Positions 10,237 through 21,325 of a stretch of DNA of 64,000 bases are shown here, one piece after another. Source of the DNA: Pyrenochaeta sp. MPI-SDFR-AT-0127 (taxonomy: Eukaryota; Ascomycota; Dothideomycetes; Pleosporales; Cucurbitariaceae). Below the pieces are notes generated by a model. The model worked only from the letters and a program-made list of their open reading frames with translations. It was not told the origin of the DNA and did no database searches. Positions within the stretch are counted from its first letter, which is position 1. Each line of letters begins with the position of its first letter. Both the position numbers and the translations under genes were made by a program. The stretch lies in NCBI GenBank assembly GCA_020747015.1, contig JAGTJM010000015.1, positions 496,001 to 560,000 of the forward strand, given 5' to 3'.

Positions 10237-11901
10237 TCAAAACATGGTGCTCTTGCGCTTCTCAGCACTCGTCAAGATGAGCTTTGGCATTGTGCGACGT
10301 TCACCATATGTCTCCTCCGGGCGAATATCGACGAGACCGCCTCCAATGGAGGCACCGTCGTCGCTGCTGACACTGTTCGCAGTGTAGGATCGATCAATTG
10401 GCACGCGGTCGCGGGAGCGCTCTTTTGAAGCCTTGCGCTCGGAGCCAATGGCGCCATTTGCGACTGCACGGAGGCTGCCAATGCTGCGCTTGCTGGACAA
10501 GCTTCCGCTCCCTCCGCTTCGGACACTGTCGGAGTCATTATCAGACGAAGGGAAGTTTTCGCTGTCGGGAGAGACGCTGCCGCTGCCAGTGCGGTGGGCA
10601 CGTCGGCCAATACCAGCTCGCACGAGATTGCCAACAGCCTGTCGGCGTTGGCGGGTGGCAAAGTTCTTGCTACCCTCATGCTTGGTAGTCGGACGCTCTT
10701 TGAGCTCCTCAATTGAGGGAGGGTTGCGCGGCTGACGGACAGGGTGTTCTCCAGCTCGCGCCTGACCAGGACCAAAAGTGCCGGTCATGGGAGTAGCCGG
10801 GAAGCCGACAGGTCGGATGAACGCAGATCGGGGGCCTTCGGGCGTCTCGTTCTTTGCATCGACAGCAAGCGAAGAAAGGTTCTTCTTGTGGCCACGGCGG
10901 AAAGCGTTGGCGGATGGCGGCGGAAGCGGGACAACATCCTGAGGAGGCGTGTTGGACTTCTTGGGAGGCGAGGCGCTGCGCGAACCCCAAGGACTGGGGT
11001 TGATCTCATTGGGAGGAGATACGTGAAGCACAGGGGTGTCCACCTTGGGAGGCGATGGCGCAAAGCCAGGTGTCGGTGGGGGCGGCGAGTGCGACAGGTT
11101 GGATGTCACAGTCTGGGCCTGCAGGTCGCTGCCATTGTCCTGCTGGAAGCTAGGGTCCACAACGTACTGGTACTGGCCAGTCATCTGGTTGAAAACAAGA
11201 TAGACACCGGCTTGTCCGGTTTCCTGGATAGCTGGGGTGTTTTGGAATTGCTGGCCGTAAGCGCTCATCTGAGGCGTGAAAGGCGTGGCAGAAAACTGCT
11301 GCGACTGGCGCATGCCGGCATTCAGGTTCATGCCTCCAAATTGCTGGGCAGTCAAAGCAAGAAGCTGCTGCTGGAGCTGTTGCTGCCTCTGGGCGAGGTA
11401 CAACTCGGTGGCCAAGAGCTGGGCAGCAACGCTGGGATCCATCTCGCCGTCATCAAACTGGAGCGAGGGAGGAGCCAAGACTTGGTCGTAGATAGCCGGC
11501 TGCTGGTTGTACTGGGTGCCAGTGAAGCTGTTGCCAATGGCAGTCTGGGGAACAGCCTGGGTGGCACCACCGTTGTAGTTCTGCCTGGAGAAGCGGTTGG
11601 CGTTGTTAGCACCAAGGTTGTGCTGGCGCTGCGAAAAGGGAGCCGACGCAGGAGGTTGGGCGGACGTCGGGGTCTTGGGCGCAGTGCGCAGGCCGGCAAG
11701 CAGATGGGAGCGGCTCGTGCGAGGAGTGGCAACCGAGTCCTCAGCGATGGAAGCGACCTTGGGGGGAGAGGCAACGCTGAGACGCTTCAGGGCAGCGCCC
11801 TTGCCTCGAGAACCAAAGCTTGCCGTAGGGCCGCCGAAGCCGCCCTGGGACTGGAAGTTGTTGTATGTCATCTGAGCAAGACCGCCAGCGTCCATGCTCA
11901 T
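10237..11901 (-). CDS. Conserved low-complexity fungal protein of unknown function
   Basis: Single exon, 554 aa, ATG at 11901 (MSMDAGGLAQMTYNNF). The protein is mostly disordered. It has a Gly-rich N terminus, Ser/Pro-rich segments with many S/T-P sites, a Gln-rich helix-like region (LYLAQRQQQLQQQLLAL), and one ordered-looking motif, GVYLVFNQMTGQYQYVVD. The C-terminal third has PSIEELKERPTTKHEGSKNF followed by a basic ATRQRRQAVGNLVRAGIGRR patch, a Ser/Asp-rich stretch and the ending KLILTSAEKRKSTMF. I believe this pattern is conserved among filamentous ascomycetes but cannot name a characterised orthologue. The composition suggests an RNA-binding, scaffold or phospho-regulated protein (inference). 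Pyrimidine-rich tracts on the coding strand upstream (12455-12600) suit a fungal promoter or 5' UTR. The reading frame is secure; the function is not. Confidence 0.8.
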   Translation of the reverse strand: MSMDAGGLAQMTYNNFQSQGGFGGPTASFGSRGKGAALKRLSVASPPKVASIAEDSVATPRTSRSHLLAGLRTAPKTPTSAQPPASAPFSQRQHNLGANNANRFSRQNYNGGATQAVPQTAIGNSFTGTQYNQQPAIYDQVLAPPSLQFDDGEMDPSVAAQLLATELYLAQRQQQLQQQLLALTAQQFGGMNLNAGMRQSQQFSATPFTPQMSAYGQQFQNTPAIQETGQAGVYLVFNQMTGQYQYVVDPSFQQDNGSDLQAQTVTSNLSHSPPPPTPGFAPSPPKVDTPVLHVSPPNEINPSPWGSRSASPPKKSNTPPQDVVPLPPPSANAFRRGHKKNLSSLAVDAKNETPEGPRSAFIRPVGFPATPMTGTFGPGQARAGEHPVRQPRNPPSIEELKERPTTKHEGSKNFATRQRRQAVGNLVRAGIGRRAHRTGSGSVSPDSENFPSSDNDSDSVRSGGSGSLSSKRSIGSLRAVANGAIGSERKASKERSRDRVPIDRSYTANSVSSDDGASIGGGLVDIRPEETYGERRTMPKLILTSAEKRKSTMF

Positions 11902-12895
11902 TGTGATAATCTACTAAAAAAAAGTTGCAGACAAAGAGTAATGCGGCAACAACAAAGAGTATGCACGGGGGCACACGTGAAAGGATAGAGAAGCGAAGAG
12001 GATCTCCAAACACAATCAGAGATGGAAAAAAGGCCGACGAGAGGGAGCGAAGCGTCGGGCGCAAAAGTCAAGTCCAGACGGAAATGGCGGATGTACAGGG
12101 CGTGTGCTTTCAGAGAGGCAGACGCGAGAAGGGTGGGTTGGCGATTACGAGATTAAGGATCGTAGAGATCTTGAGTGTAAGGGTAGAGTTTTTAAGATCG
12201 AAAACCGGCCGATGGGCAATGCAGTTGGAGCTATTAACAAAAGTGCGTTGGTCGCTGTGTCCGGAGAGCGGGCTGCTGGTGCAGGGAGAGCCGAGAGCGT
12301 GTTGCTGGAAGCAGAAGGGGCGAGTGGGCGGGCGAAGATAAGATGGAAGGAGCGAGTCGCAGGCAGTCACTGACACGGCAACGCTGGGAGCGACGGGACT
12401 GGCGCGCTGAGAATTGCGGACTCGAGGATTAGGGAGGCGAGGGTAAAGCTGATCCAGACAACAGGCGAGCAGGCGGAGAAGATGCAGAAGCAGGACGGGA
12501 TTGAGAAGAGACAGAGAGAGAGCGCGGGAGGGGAGAAGAGAGGAAAGGGCGGCGATGGAGGGGCCAGGAGAAAAAGGCAAGGTGACGAGCAGCGAGGAAG
12601 GAGCGATGGACGAGTGGGTGTGCTATATGAGAGGCCAGCGGGCTCCTGGTGGGCGCCTTGGCGGGCGAGGCCCTGCAGGGCTAGCTCCACATGTGGCCCC
12701 CCCTGATGGTCTTGCAGAGAGCTGGACGCACGCTTGAAACGCTGGCAGCGAAGCGCAAATCACGGAGGATCGAGCGTCGAGCCGGGCCCTGCTGCATTCG
12801 TCCGTCTGTTCATGCTGTACACGTTCCTGAGGCACCCAGGGCACGTTGGAGGGTGGGTGTGGGTGTGCCTCTGTGTGCCTCTCGGTGTGCGCGGC

Positions 12896-12943
12896 CACGA
12901 CGACTCCCACGACGACTCCCACGACGACTCCCACGACGACTGC
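12896..12943. repeat. 12-bp minisatellite, four copies
   Basis: Four head-to-tail copies of CACGACGACTCC. The first three are perfect and the fourth has one change (CTGC for CTCC). It lies in non-coding DNA about 1 kb upstream of the 554-aa gene. Confidence 0.9.
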
Positions 12944-15710
12944 GACGCTCGCTGCCGCCCATAGCGCCCTCGCCGCCACGAGCAGCGACGAACCCTCGGC
13001 TGCCTCGAGCCGTCCCAGCCAGCAAGGGCTTCCAAGGGCGGGCAAACAGATGACGCGAAACAGCGTCCTCTCATTGCTCGAGCGGGGATGCACAAAGCAC
13101 ACCGCAAGACGTACTCCACCACCTCGATAGCGTCTATACTGGCAATTTGGGCCAGTCATTCGTAGCGTCCGATGGCGACCAACGGCCCCTACGCGCTCGA
13201 CGTGGAGCCTGGCGCCTGTGAGTGGCCAGCACACCCGGCCCTTCAGCCACGAACACTGTGCCTTTCTAAATATACGACGCCCACTCGTCCATCAGCATTC
13301 TCCATCAGCGTCTCCCCCCATCCACCACCAGGTGTATTGGTGAGCAGTTGCTGCCATGGCGCCGCTGCCATTGCCACCGTGTCGTTCATCATGCAGCGCG
13401 CAAGGAATGGATGCACCGCGGACTCTGCAGGATTCGCGCGCCTCAAAGCGGCCGTAAGCACATCTCAAATGTCCGTCTCCCACGCGCAATCTGCAATGCG
13501 TTCCCTGCGCGAGCTGCCCAATCGCTCCGTGCGCGCCCCAGACTGATGGTCCGTCTCGTCGTCTGCCTGCATGGACGCACTGCGAGCCTTGCAAAAGGCC
13601 GACATGCTCCCCCATTGCCACCGCGTCGGCCATTTGTCTTTTGATTTCTTCTCGACTGCAAATCTGCTCGCGTCGCCCCCTTCCAGCTGTTGCGCCCGTT
13701 TCATCGCCGGGATGGCCATGTCGTCTAGGGTCTGAAACTGTCTCGACTAACGCGGCCTGTGCATTTGCTCATCTCGGTAACAACGCCCTGCAGGAACGCG
13801 TGCCAAGCCCTCTTGTCGACTTCGAAACGGCCACCCGTTCTCGTTGGATCTGCGTTTGCTCCTCCCACACACGGGTATCTGGATATGCCTGCTGTGCAAT
13901 GCGGGAGTCGAGACGCTTGCTCGCAGATCGCTCTCCCAGCTGTGTCTGTACCATGTCTGCATTATTGCCCAGGTCCACAAGCACCTCCCGTTCCTCGGCC
14001 CTTTCACACCTGTTCCGAGCTCTTATGCACCGCGGAAGCCACCGTATAGCCCAAGCCACTACACCATCTACGCGAACGCTTCGTATGCTTCGGGAGTGAG
14101 GCCGCGAAGACACTAGCAAGATCAAGCACCCACCACCCAATAGTGGCGTCGGCGTACAGAATACCTACGACCGAAAACTGCACCGCGACCACGAGCTTCA
14201 CTGCGACAGGCATAGCGTCAGATAGACATAGAGTTCCTTGCATCGTTTCACAAACACTATCATCACTGGCCACTCACACTTCCCCAGCATGTCCTTCGCT
14301 CCCGTTTGCACTGAGGCAACCGCTCTCGAAAACACAATGCGATGGAAATTTGCTTGTCGGTGGTAGATTGCTCACAAACTCCGATTCGCGCCAAACCAAA
14401 CAACTACAACCATGTACCCAATCGACTTGCCCTACAAGGATCAAGGAGATCTCACTTCCGCGTTTGCCTCCATGGACCAGGTCTGAGCTGGACCGCATTG
14501 CAGGCCATTGGGTTCATGCACTGACTTGGACACATGGCAGCTGACGTGAACGAAGCCATTGTCTTCGCTTGCCATCTCAGCTTCCTGCAAATGGTCGGTA
14601 GTGTTACCAGCGTGGTAGATCATAAAAATCGCCCAAGGACAACAGCTGTCCAAGTGCGTGCAAAACCGCTCCTAACGCACCATCGTCTATTGCAGACTTT
14701 CATCTTGTACCTTTAGATTTCTCATCCGCTCCCTCCCCAGCCTGAAAATCACTCCCATCACAACTACCGACATTTGTTGTCTTCGCTGTGAAACGCGACC
14801 TCACCTGTCAGATGTTTCAACACTCGTCACCACTCATCCCCAGCTCTTCTCCCTGCCTACGATGACGTGAGCGTGTCGCAGCGAGAGTCAGTCACAGTCT
14901 CGCATTTGGTTTTCTCTCTCGGATTGGCGTCTGTGCAGCTATTTGAATTGATACTCTTCAAACACCATAACGCAGGACATGTTGCCCCACTCAGCCAGCT
15001 CATGAGGAGTGAACGGACGAAAATTTTTGACAAATTGCGGAACAACGACTTGATTGCATCAATATCAGTGATGAAGGAGGTGGTAGAGACCTTGCGTGCG
15101 TGTTAAGGAAGTAACTTTAGTGATGTTTGTGACGGCAGGCACGACCAAATCATGTATTTCGGCAGCAGACTTACTTGTTAGCCGCATTATAACCAAAGCA
15201 CTCTTGATGATGACAGTATCAGTCTCTCAAGGCGTCAGTGACGTGACCGTGTTACATTCACTTTACCCTGGCATAGCCTGATCACCGCAGCTCAGCTTAG
15301 CTATTGTCCCCTCAGCCCACCCTCCACCTCTCACAACCCCAGCAAAATTAATGCTACACTCAAATTCACAGTTCTATGCAACGGCAATACAATGTCGAGC
15401 ACAATATCTCGTGCGCTTGCGCAACCATTGCCCACTGTCAGCGCGAAAAGGCCGCCAAATCGCAACCGCCAAGCCACCACTTCACCATATCTCGACGACC
15501 ATCACCATGCTCGAGAACAATATCTATGCATCCCCGGTATCGGGAGTATAATACTATCAGCGTGACGAAGTATCGATTGTTCGACTTGGTGTGGATTCGC
15601 ACATGACGGGTACGCGCACAATGGGTAGTCCAGAACAATAGCAAAGAAGTAGAGAGCATGTTGCCTACCAGTATATGAACCCCCAAACCCATTTGTCCAT
15701 TTCTTAGATA

Positions 15711-15725
15711 CACACACACACACAC
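15711..15725. repeat. (CA)n microsatellite
   Basis: About seven CA dinucleotides, in the upstream flank of the small secreted-protein gene. Confidence 0.9.
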
Positions 15726-15886
15726 TTAGTTGCTTTTGGTTAAAAAAAACTCACACGCTCACGATATTTTCTCTCTTGAATTTACATCTCAACGACATAC
15801 TCTCACAGCCCTTCAAACCAGGAAACTCGACATCACGAAGACGAATTTCTACCAGTCTTCAACACCAGACGATAATAACAGTCAGC

Positions 15887-16219
15887 ATGTCCATCTTCAT
15901 CGCCCTCATGTCGATCCAACTCGTCCCTCTCGTCCTCGCGCTCCCCATCACGCTCAATGGCACCGCCACACTCCCTGCCTATGCAGAGTATCAAACCCCA
16001 TCTCCGAGATTGCATGATACTCTTCGCTTCACGCCTATCTACACGCTCAGCAAGACTACTGCGCCAGTCGCGCCTGCAAACGCTAATGCAGACAATCTAA
16101 TCCCAACCCCTTTTGTGACGGGGAAGAAAAACACACCAAAGCAGATCCAACCAACTGGCAAACACATGTCGCCCGTTGTGAAGATGCCCATGGCGGGTAT
16201 GCAGTGTGCGGTGATGTAA
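15887..16219 (+). CDS. Small secreted protein, 110 aa
   Basis: Single exon. The frame is open further upstream, but the ATG at 15887 is chosen because it places a clear signal peptide at the N terminus: MSIFIALMSIQLVPLVLA with a likely cleavage near VLA/LP. The mature part (about 90 aa) is rich in Thr, Pro and Lys, has one potential N-glycosylation site (NGT) early on and a single Cys near the C terminus. It ends with a Lys/Pro/Met-rich tail (KHMSPVVKMPMAGMQ). No known domain. Candidate effector or cell-wall-associated peptide; it could be non-coding, since only the signal peptide supports it. Confidence 0.45.
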   Translation: MSIFIALMSIQLVPLVLALPITLNGTATLPAYAEYQTPSPRLHDTLRFTPIYTLSKTTAPVAPANANADNLIPTPFVTGKKNTPKQIQPTGKHMSPVVKMPMAGMQCAVM

Positions 16220-16867
16220 GCGGATATGGACAGATGAGAGGAATAACTAGCAATGCATGGGAGAGCACTGGGTGCTCAGTATCGTTGGAAGCTGGATTAT
16301 CTGGAATGCAGAGAAGCAGCTCTGCAAGCGCTGTGTCACCCACCCAGCTTTGGATTTGACTTGGGTCCGTTTTGAATTTTCTTGAGTTTCTTCTGCAGAG
16401 CCAGTGTGCAGTTTGCAAGGGGGAAGAAGGTTGGGGGGCTACGAGGATCGTTTCAGGGTATTTTACACACGTCGACGAATCATGCTTTTTGGACATTGTG
16501 GCCGTTGAAAAATGTCTGGGTGTCGTTTTGCTTGTCTTGCGTGTGCGATTCACCTTTATAACATGGCCATTTCTTGTGAGCGCGTTCTGCTCAAGACTCA
16601 AGTTTAACAAAAAAAAAATATTCAAAGTTTAGGTTGGCAGTCTACCTGCTGCGTCGTGCCCCAATCTATTCCCTAATCTACTCTTCTGTTCGATGTACCA
16701 CCGATACCTCTTTGTAATTAAGCCAGGACGTTGGAGCATTAGTTGGAAGTCATGCAAACCAGCGAGTATATGTTGAATCCCGCCATGACAATATCCTCAA
16801 TTGACTATCCATACTACGATGTTAGGTTTAGATTCTCCACCAACAGCTCATATGATGCTCGCGTTTC
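16220..16867. other. Convergent intergenic region
   Basis: Between the 3' ends of the small secreted-protein gene and the glutamate-cysteine ligase gene. Holds an A-run at about 16610-16620 and no supported gene. Confidence 0.5.
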
Positions 16868-19161
16868 TCATCGTCTCGATCCAAGCATCTCCCTTCCCAA
16901 GCCGTCTCTTCCTTCCTCCCTTGTGATCTGCTCCGCCGCCTTGACAAGATCGAATGTAATCTCGTCACTGACGACACTGTCCTTCTTGTATGCTGGATGC
17001 GTCGCAACAAAGTTCCGGATCCACTTCGCAGCCGTCCAATATGTTCCGTTAGCCCTCTTTCTAATCAGGTCGAGATAGGTGGCCAGATCGCAGCGCGTTT
17101 CGACGTCGACGTTCATGCTATTGAGATATGATTCTACCAGAGGAATCAAACCGGGGAAACCGCCGTCTGTGGATTGCTGGCCATTGATGACTTCATTGAT
17201 GGTCATTTGTTCGTGCTCGTCTTCTACGGGGCCGGTTGGCGTCGCTGGACGGCTGGGTGCTTCGGCGGGTGTAGACGTGCCAGTGCCGCTCGATTTGTGC
17301 GAAGAGAATGGGCTCTTGCGGAACCAGAATTTCTGACTTGACACGGCATCGCGAATATGTGCCGTCTCCATATTCTCCGACACGCGTGTGATGGGGATGT
17401 AGAAGTTGAGGTTAAAGGACAAAATCGCACGGGTTAGTAGTACGATGAAGATTGAGAATGCCGCATTCTCAAAGTCTGTGATTTGAATCTCCATCGGTCG
17501 GAACTCAACGCGCCAGCCCATGTCGGATCCAGCGGGAGGGGGCTTGAAGCGCATGTGCTGCCAGTTTGTGGACTGTAGATTCTCAAAATGGTCTGCTTTG
17601 GTGAGGTCGAGCTCTTGGAGGTCTTCGGCAAAGACAACGATGGGGTCGCGGATGAAGAGATGGGCAAAGTGCGTGGCAAGGAGATCATCCATACCGCCTT
17701 CGACTAGGCGCTTCTTGATGTCAGTGTCGATGATGAGGTCGGGATCAAGATATTCTGGCCGTAAGCGTGGATCTTGGGATATGTAGGTGGAGTTGGATGC
17801 GTAGCGGGATTTGGGCAATCGCCATCGATCGTTCTTGAGTGGCTGTATGGTGTGAATATGTGGACAACGACTCAATACAAGGACTCACCTTCTCTCCTAG
17901 CTCTTCGGGCGTCCGGTCATCAACAGCCCGGCTAATCTGATTCCAGCGAACATCAGTGTCGGCAAGAAAGCCCTTATAGATCGGTGTCGCCGCCGTCAAC
18001 GCCAACAGGATCGGTCCCAATGGACTCAGCTGATCGTACATCTTCCTCCCCTCCTCGATGTTCTTCGCTTGGAAAGTAATCTGCAGACAGCAGCTTCCCA
18101 TGCCGAATGCCATTGCGTCCATGTGAATGAAATTGTCTTTGGCGGCGCCATTGCGAACATCATCATCCTCTGGCCATTGATGTAGATCGTAATTGACTGT
18201 GGGGTCTTTCCATGGCCATGCTGTGTTTTCATCTTTAAAAACCGGTACGTTGACCTGAACTTTCCTACCTCTTCGCCAGCGGATATTCGCCGCCAGTGTG
18301 GGAAACCGGATATGTGGATTTGCAATCTCATCTGGGACAAACTGTGAGCGTAATTTTGGGCCTGAGACTGGATAATTTGGGACGATGCAATCAACCGATC
18401 CAAGACGAGGAAATGTCGTCAAAGTAATGGGGAACTCGGTCTTTGCCATATGGTCCTTTGCTATTGTTCGTCTACACCGAGTATGAGCAAGCGAGTAAGC
18501 AACGACGAAGAGAGGCTCAACTACCTCCACTTCATGTTTGGCTCCACGTCAAGAAGGTCCTTGAACCCGATCCCCCATGGTTTCCCAGGAGTTGCTTCAA
18601 GCATGAACCTCCCAAATTCAGGATGGAAAACGGGGGCAGGATTATCCTTTGCGCTGCCAAAGTCAATACACCATCTTGAACATGAACTTCCATCCTTACT
18701 GAGAATCTCCAGTCTGCAGATCAGGAACTCCTCCGCCCAGCTGCAGAAGTTTCTCATCACTGGCTAGCGCAGCCAGAATGTCTGCCTGACGAAGCGAAAG
18801 GCGGACTTTCTTGTTATCCTGGTCATAGCACACAACTAGGTACTCAATCTAGACGCCAATCAATGCCAATTCCCATGGCCGACAAGGTTGTGGCAGTGAC
18901 ATACCTCATCTCCCCAAAGCAGTGCATCCCTTTCTTTGCCTTTGGCATTTGACCATATAGCGAGTAATTGCTGCCATCTACATTACTACGCTATTCCCTA
19001 TCTTTCTTCATGATTTGGCCAAACTTACTTCTATCCCCCATGATCTGACTTGGCCAGCAACCTTCTTGGCCTCTGGCCAGTCAAGCGGCGTTCCAAGGGC
19101 ACTTGATATGACATTAGCGAGGACGGCGACACAATTAGCATGCGTCTCACAGCAAGCCCAT
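16868..19161 (-). CDS. gsh1: Glutamate-cysteine ligase catalytic subunit
   Basis: Seven exons: 19151..19161, 19029..19101, 18905..18970, 18700..18848, 18525..18653, 17889..18471 and 16868..17842. They total 1986 nt, 661 aa, close to the usual length for eukaryotic GCL. The enzyme joins L-glutamate and L-cysteine with ATP, the rate-limiting cytosolic step of glutathione synthesis. The first exon is only 11 nt (MGLL) and splices to ALGTPLDWPEAKK. Conserved blocks follow: LLWGDEIEYLVVCYD (metal/ATP-binding Glu), RLSLRQADILAAL, FHPEFGRFMLEATPGKPW, NMKWRRTIAK, FPRLG, MDAMAFGMGSCCLQITFQ, LTAATPIYKG, SRYASNSTYI, WRVEFRPMEIQITDFENAAF and the C-terminal ANGTYWTAAKWIRNFV. All six introns are GT-AG, 46-58 bp. 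The Cys pair in GSCCLQ is conserved in the family. A Ser/Thr/Pro-rich linker with PSRPATPTG is the fungal-specific insert. Confidence 0.96.
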
Positions 19162-21325
19162 TGCTGATTGCAGCCCTGTCGTGCAGAAATGGTCCGATAG
19201 GGGTTGGTACGCGGGCGGGCCTAGCAGACGCGTGAATGGGTGGTTTTTGCTCTTGAACGGCGACCGCGGGGAAGTCCTTCGGGAGCACTGCAGATATCCA
19301 GCTTTAGTGGGCGGGGCGGGGGGCGGCTTTTGCGGAACGCAGGGTTCTCTGGAATTATCGTACGGCTTGCAGGACCTATATCTCCTGCGTGCGCAAAAGA
19401 TCGACGTGTATCTTGGGTAAATGGAAAGTAGGACAAAAATCTACTTCGCCGACCTAGGCGGACGATGTGAGGGTGGGATCGGAAGGGCATGGATTAGTAA
19501 TGGGAGAGGTGGGATGTGCAGGAGCCCATGCCCTTTCCGACCAAGAAAACCTTGTCCCTATTACCGAAGATGCTTCCACAACATCAACCTGACTTGATCA
19601 TCTCAGCCCCCATCTGGTCCTGCACGCAATCGAGCCTTCTTTGCACAACCGGCTACTGGCAGACACTGACAGCGAGCAGATGAGTATGGGCTGGTATTGT
19701 CTGTACCACCACATGGTCCCACAGAGTGCGTCTCGCCTACCGTTGTCTGCCCACGTGCATATCCTCCAGCAGCTGCTGTGCGCGAAGTCCCCCTACTGGC
19801 CCAGCACAGCCTTGCTCGCCTGATCCGGTGCATCGGAGAAAAATATTGAATGTCGGTTTTGCACGTCACCCCAAGGGGGTCTTTTGGCACCGTTGTCCGC
19901 GGTGCCGCAGTGGCATGACACCTGCAGGGACGTGCCGGGGGCCTCGAAAAGCAAAAAAGAAAAATGACCAGTCTTCTCTTCAATAGTTTAGGCGACCCTT
20001 TCGTTACTTCGTGATTCAGGTGAGCTGGCAGACGTCTCACATTCCCAATTCAGGCCGCATGGAGCCCACCATAACGGTACCGCATCGCCGCGACCAGCAT
20101 CGGCTGCTCCTGCATGTGCCGTATTTAGGATCGTCATTGTGCTCGGTGCTCCCGCATATGCTGGGCAACAGGACTTGCAAGTTTATCGTGCGCCCACGCC
20201 TCTAGGCGTTTCGCATGTCCACAGCTGTCTAGGATCCCACGACTGGGTGCAATGTGTTACCTTGTCCAGTTGTTGCTTGACAGACATGACAACACTACCC
20301 AGCATGCGGAAAGAGTTGCAACGTGAAACCTACCCGCAGTCGCGGTGAATTACTGCATCTGTCCAAGCCTGCGTGAGCCCTTGACCAGGTGAGATTGAGC
20401 GTGTGTTGTACAAAGAGAGAGAAGGGAAGCGAAGACGTTTGAAAACTGTCTCGTGCAATGACTCTATGATAAGAAGTCAGTCGATAAATCTGTAGATAGC
20501 TAAATTGCTTTTACACTGCTTGGCCTGAAAGCCGTATGGTATCTTTACGAAACGCCTGTGAAAATAGCCCAATGGCTTCGTGCACTTCTGATAAAGTGTG
20601 TCGTGCATAGATGATTGAAATCCAACCCCGACCACGCAATAGTCAGCACTATTCCTCGCACCAAACGCCGACCCTATGATCGAAAACTTCCTCAGGGATA
20701 AAGTAGTACAGAGAACGCCGTCAGCTAGCTGGTGGGCCTAAAAGCCCTATGTAGGTGCCAAAACATAACTGTTGCTATATAAAGCAAACAAGAATTGAAG
20801 CCGAGTATGAAGAAACGCGAACAGATGCATGAACCTCTTGTGAGAAAACCTCTCTGGTTCGATGAACAACAAGAGACTGTGCCTAAATGCAGTGATAGCC
20901 ATGGTGGCACAGTTCGTTCCGTCCGTGGCCTCGCCTAGTCCAATCACCTCGGAATGGTATCCAGAGCTGGCCAAGGAGGGTTTCTTGCTGCCACCATGGC
21001 TAGCAGTGCTGTTCGCTGTTGCCGTATTATTAGATGTTACAAAGCGCTGGTCTCTAAAAAGCCAGGCTGTTCCCATGTTTGATTTCCGTCCGATAAATGC
21101 AAGCATAATCCTGCGCCAACGCTCTTGTGATAATGATAGCAAAAGGCGACGAAGTTTTTAGAGGTCCAAGACAAAGTCGACGTGGATATGTACTGGAATC
21201 TGCGAATCGAGGGAACCCCGGATAAACCGTGGGGGAGTTGGGCCCGGCTGGAATCCGAATATATAATCGTTCTCAAAGGATATAAAGGCAAAACTGACGG
21301 TCCATGTGCTGCAATCGATTGTCGC
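19162..21325. other. Intergenic between gsh1 and nsdD 3' end
   Basis: About 2.1 kb upstream of gsh1 with no supported gene. A 99-codon plus-strand frame at 20862..21161 starts with a signal-peptide-like segment and has one predicted membrane helix (PPWLAVLFAVAVLLDV), but it has no other support. Confidence 0.5.

Larger units (their letters stand above)
11902..15886. other. About 4 kb without a supported gene
   Basis: Long GC-balanced region upstream of the 554-aa gene. Its proximal part (11902 to about 12650) is pyrimidine-rich on the minus strand and is probably promoter and 5' leader. It contains the 12-bp tandem repeat at 12896-12943 and a (CA)n run near 15711. Many overlapping ORFs of 60-200 codons occur in all frames from 12.1 to 14.5 kb, but they are compositionally biased (Arg/Pro/Ser-rich shadows) with no recognisable motif. 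Confidence 0.5.

Noticed and set aside
10744..11988. 414-codon plus-strand open frame
   Set aside because: Antisense shadow of the 554-aa gene; composition (Arg/Gly/Leu-rich) is what reversed Gln/Pro/Ser codons give, and no domain is seen.
12623..13234. 203-codon minus-strand frame across the 12-bp minisatellite
   Set aside because: The VVVGVVVG-like stretch is simply the translated repeat, and several other frames are open across it.
20862..21161. 99-aa plus-strand frame with signal-peptide-like start and one membrane helix
   Set aside because: Only hydrophobicity supports it; an equally long antisense frame exists and it lies in the 3' flank of nsdD.
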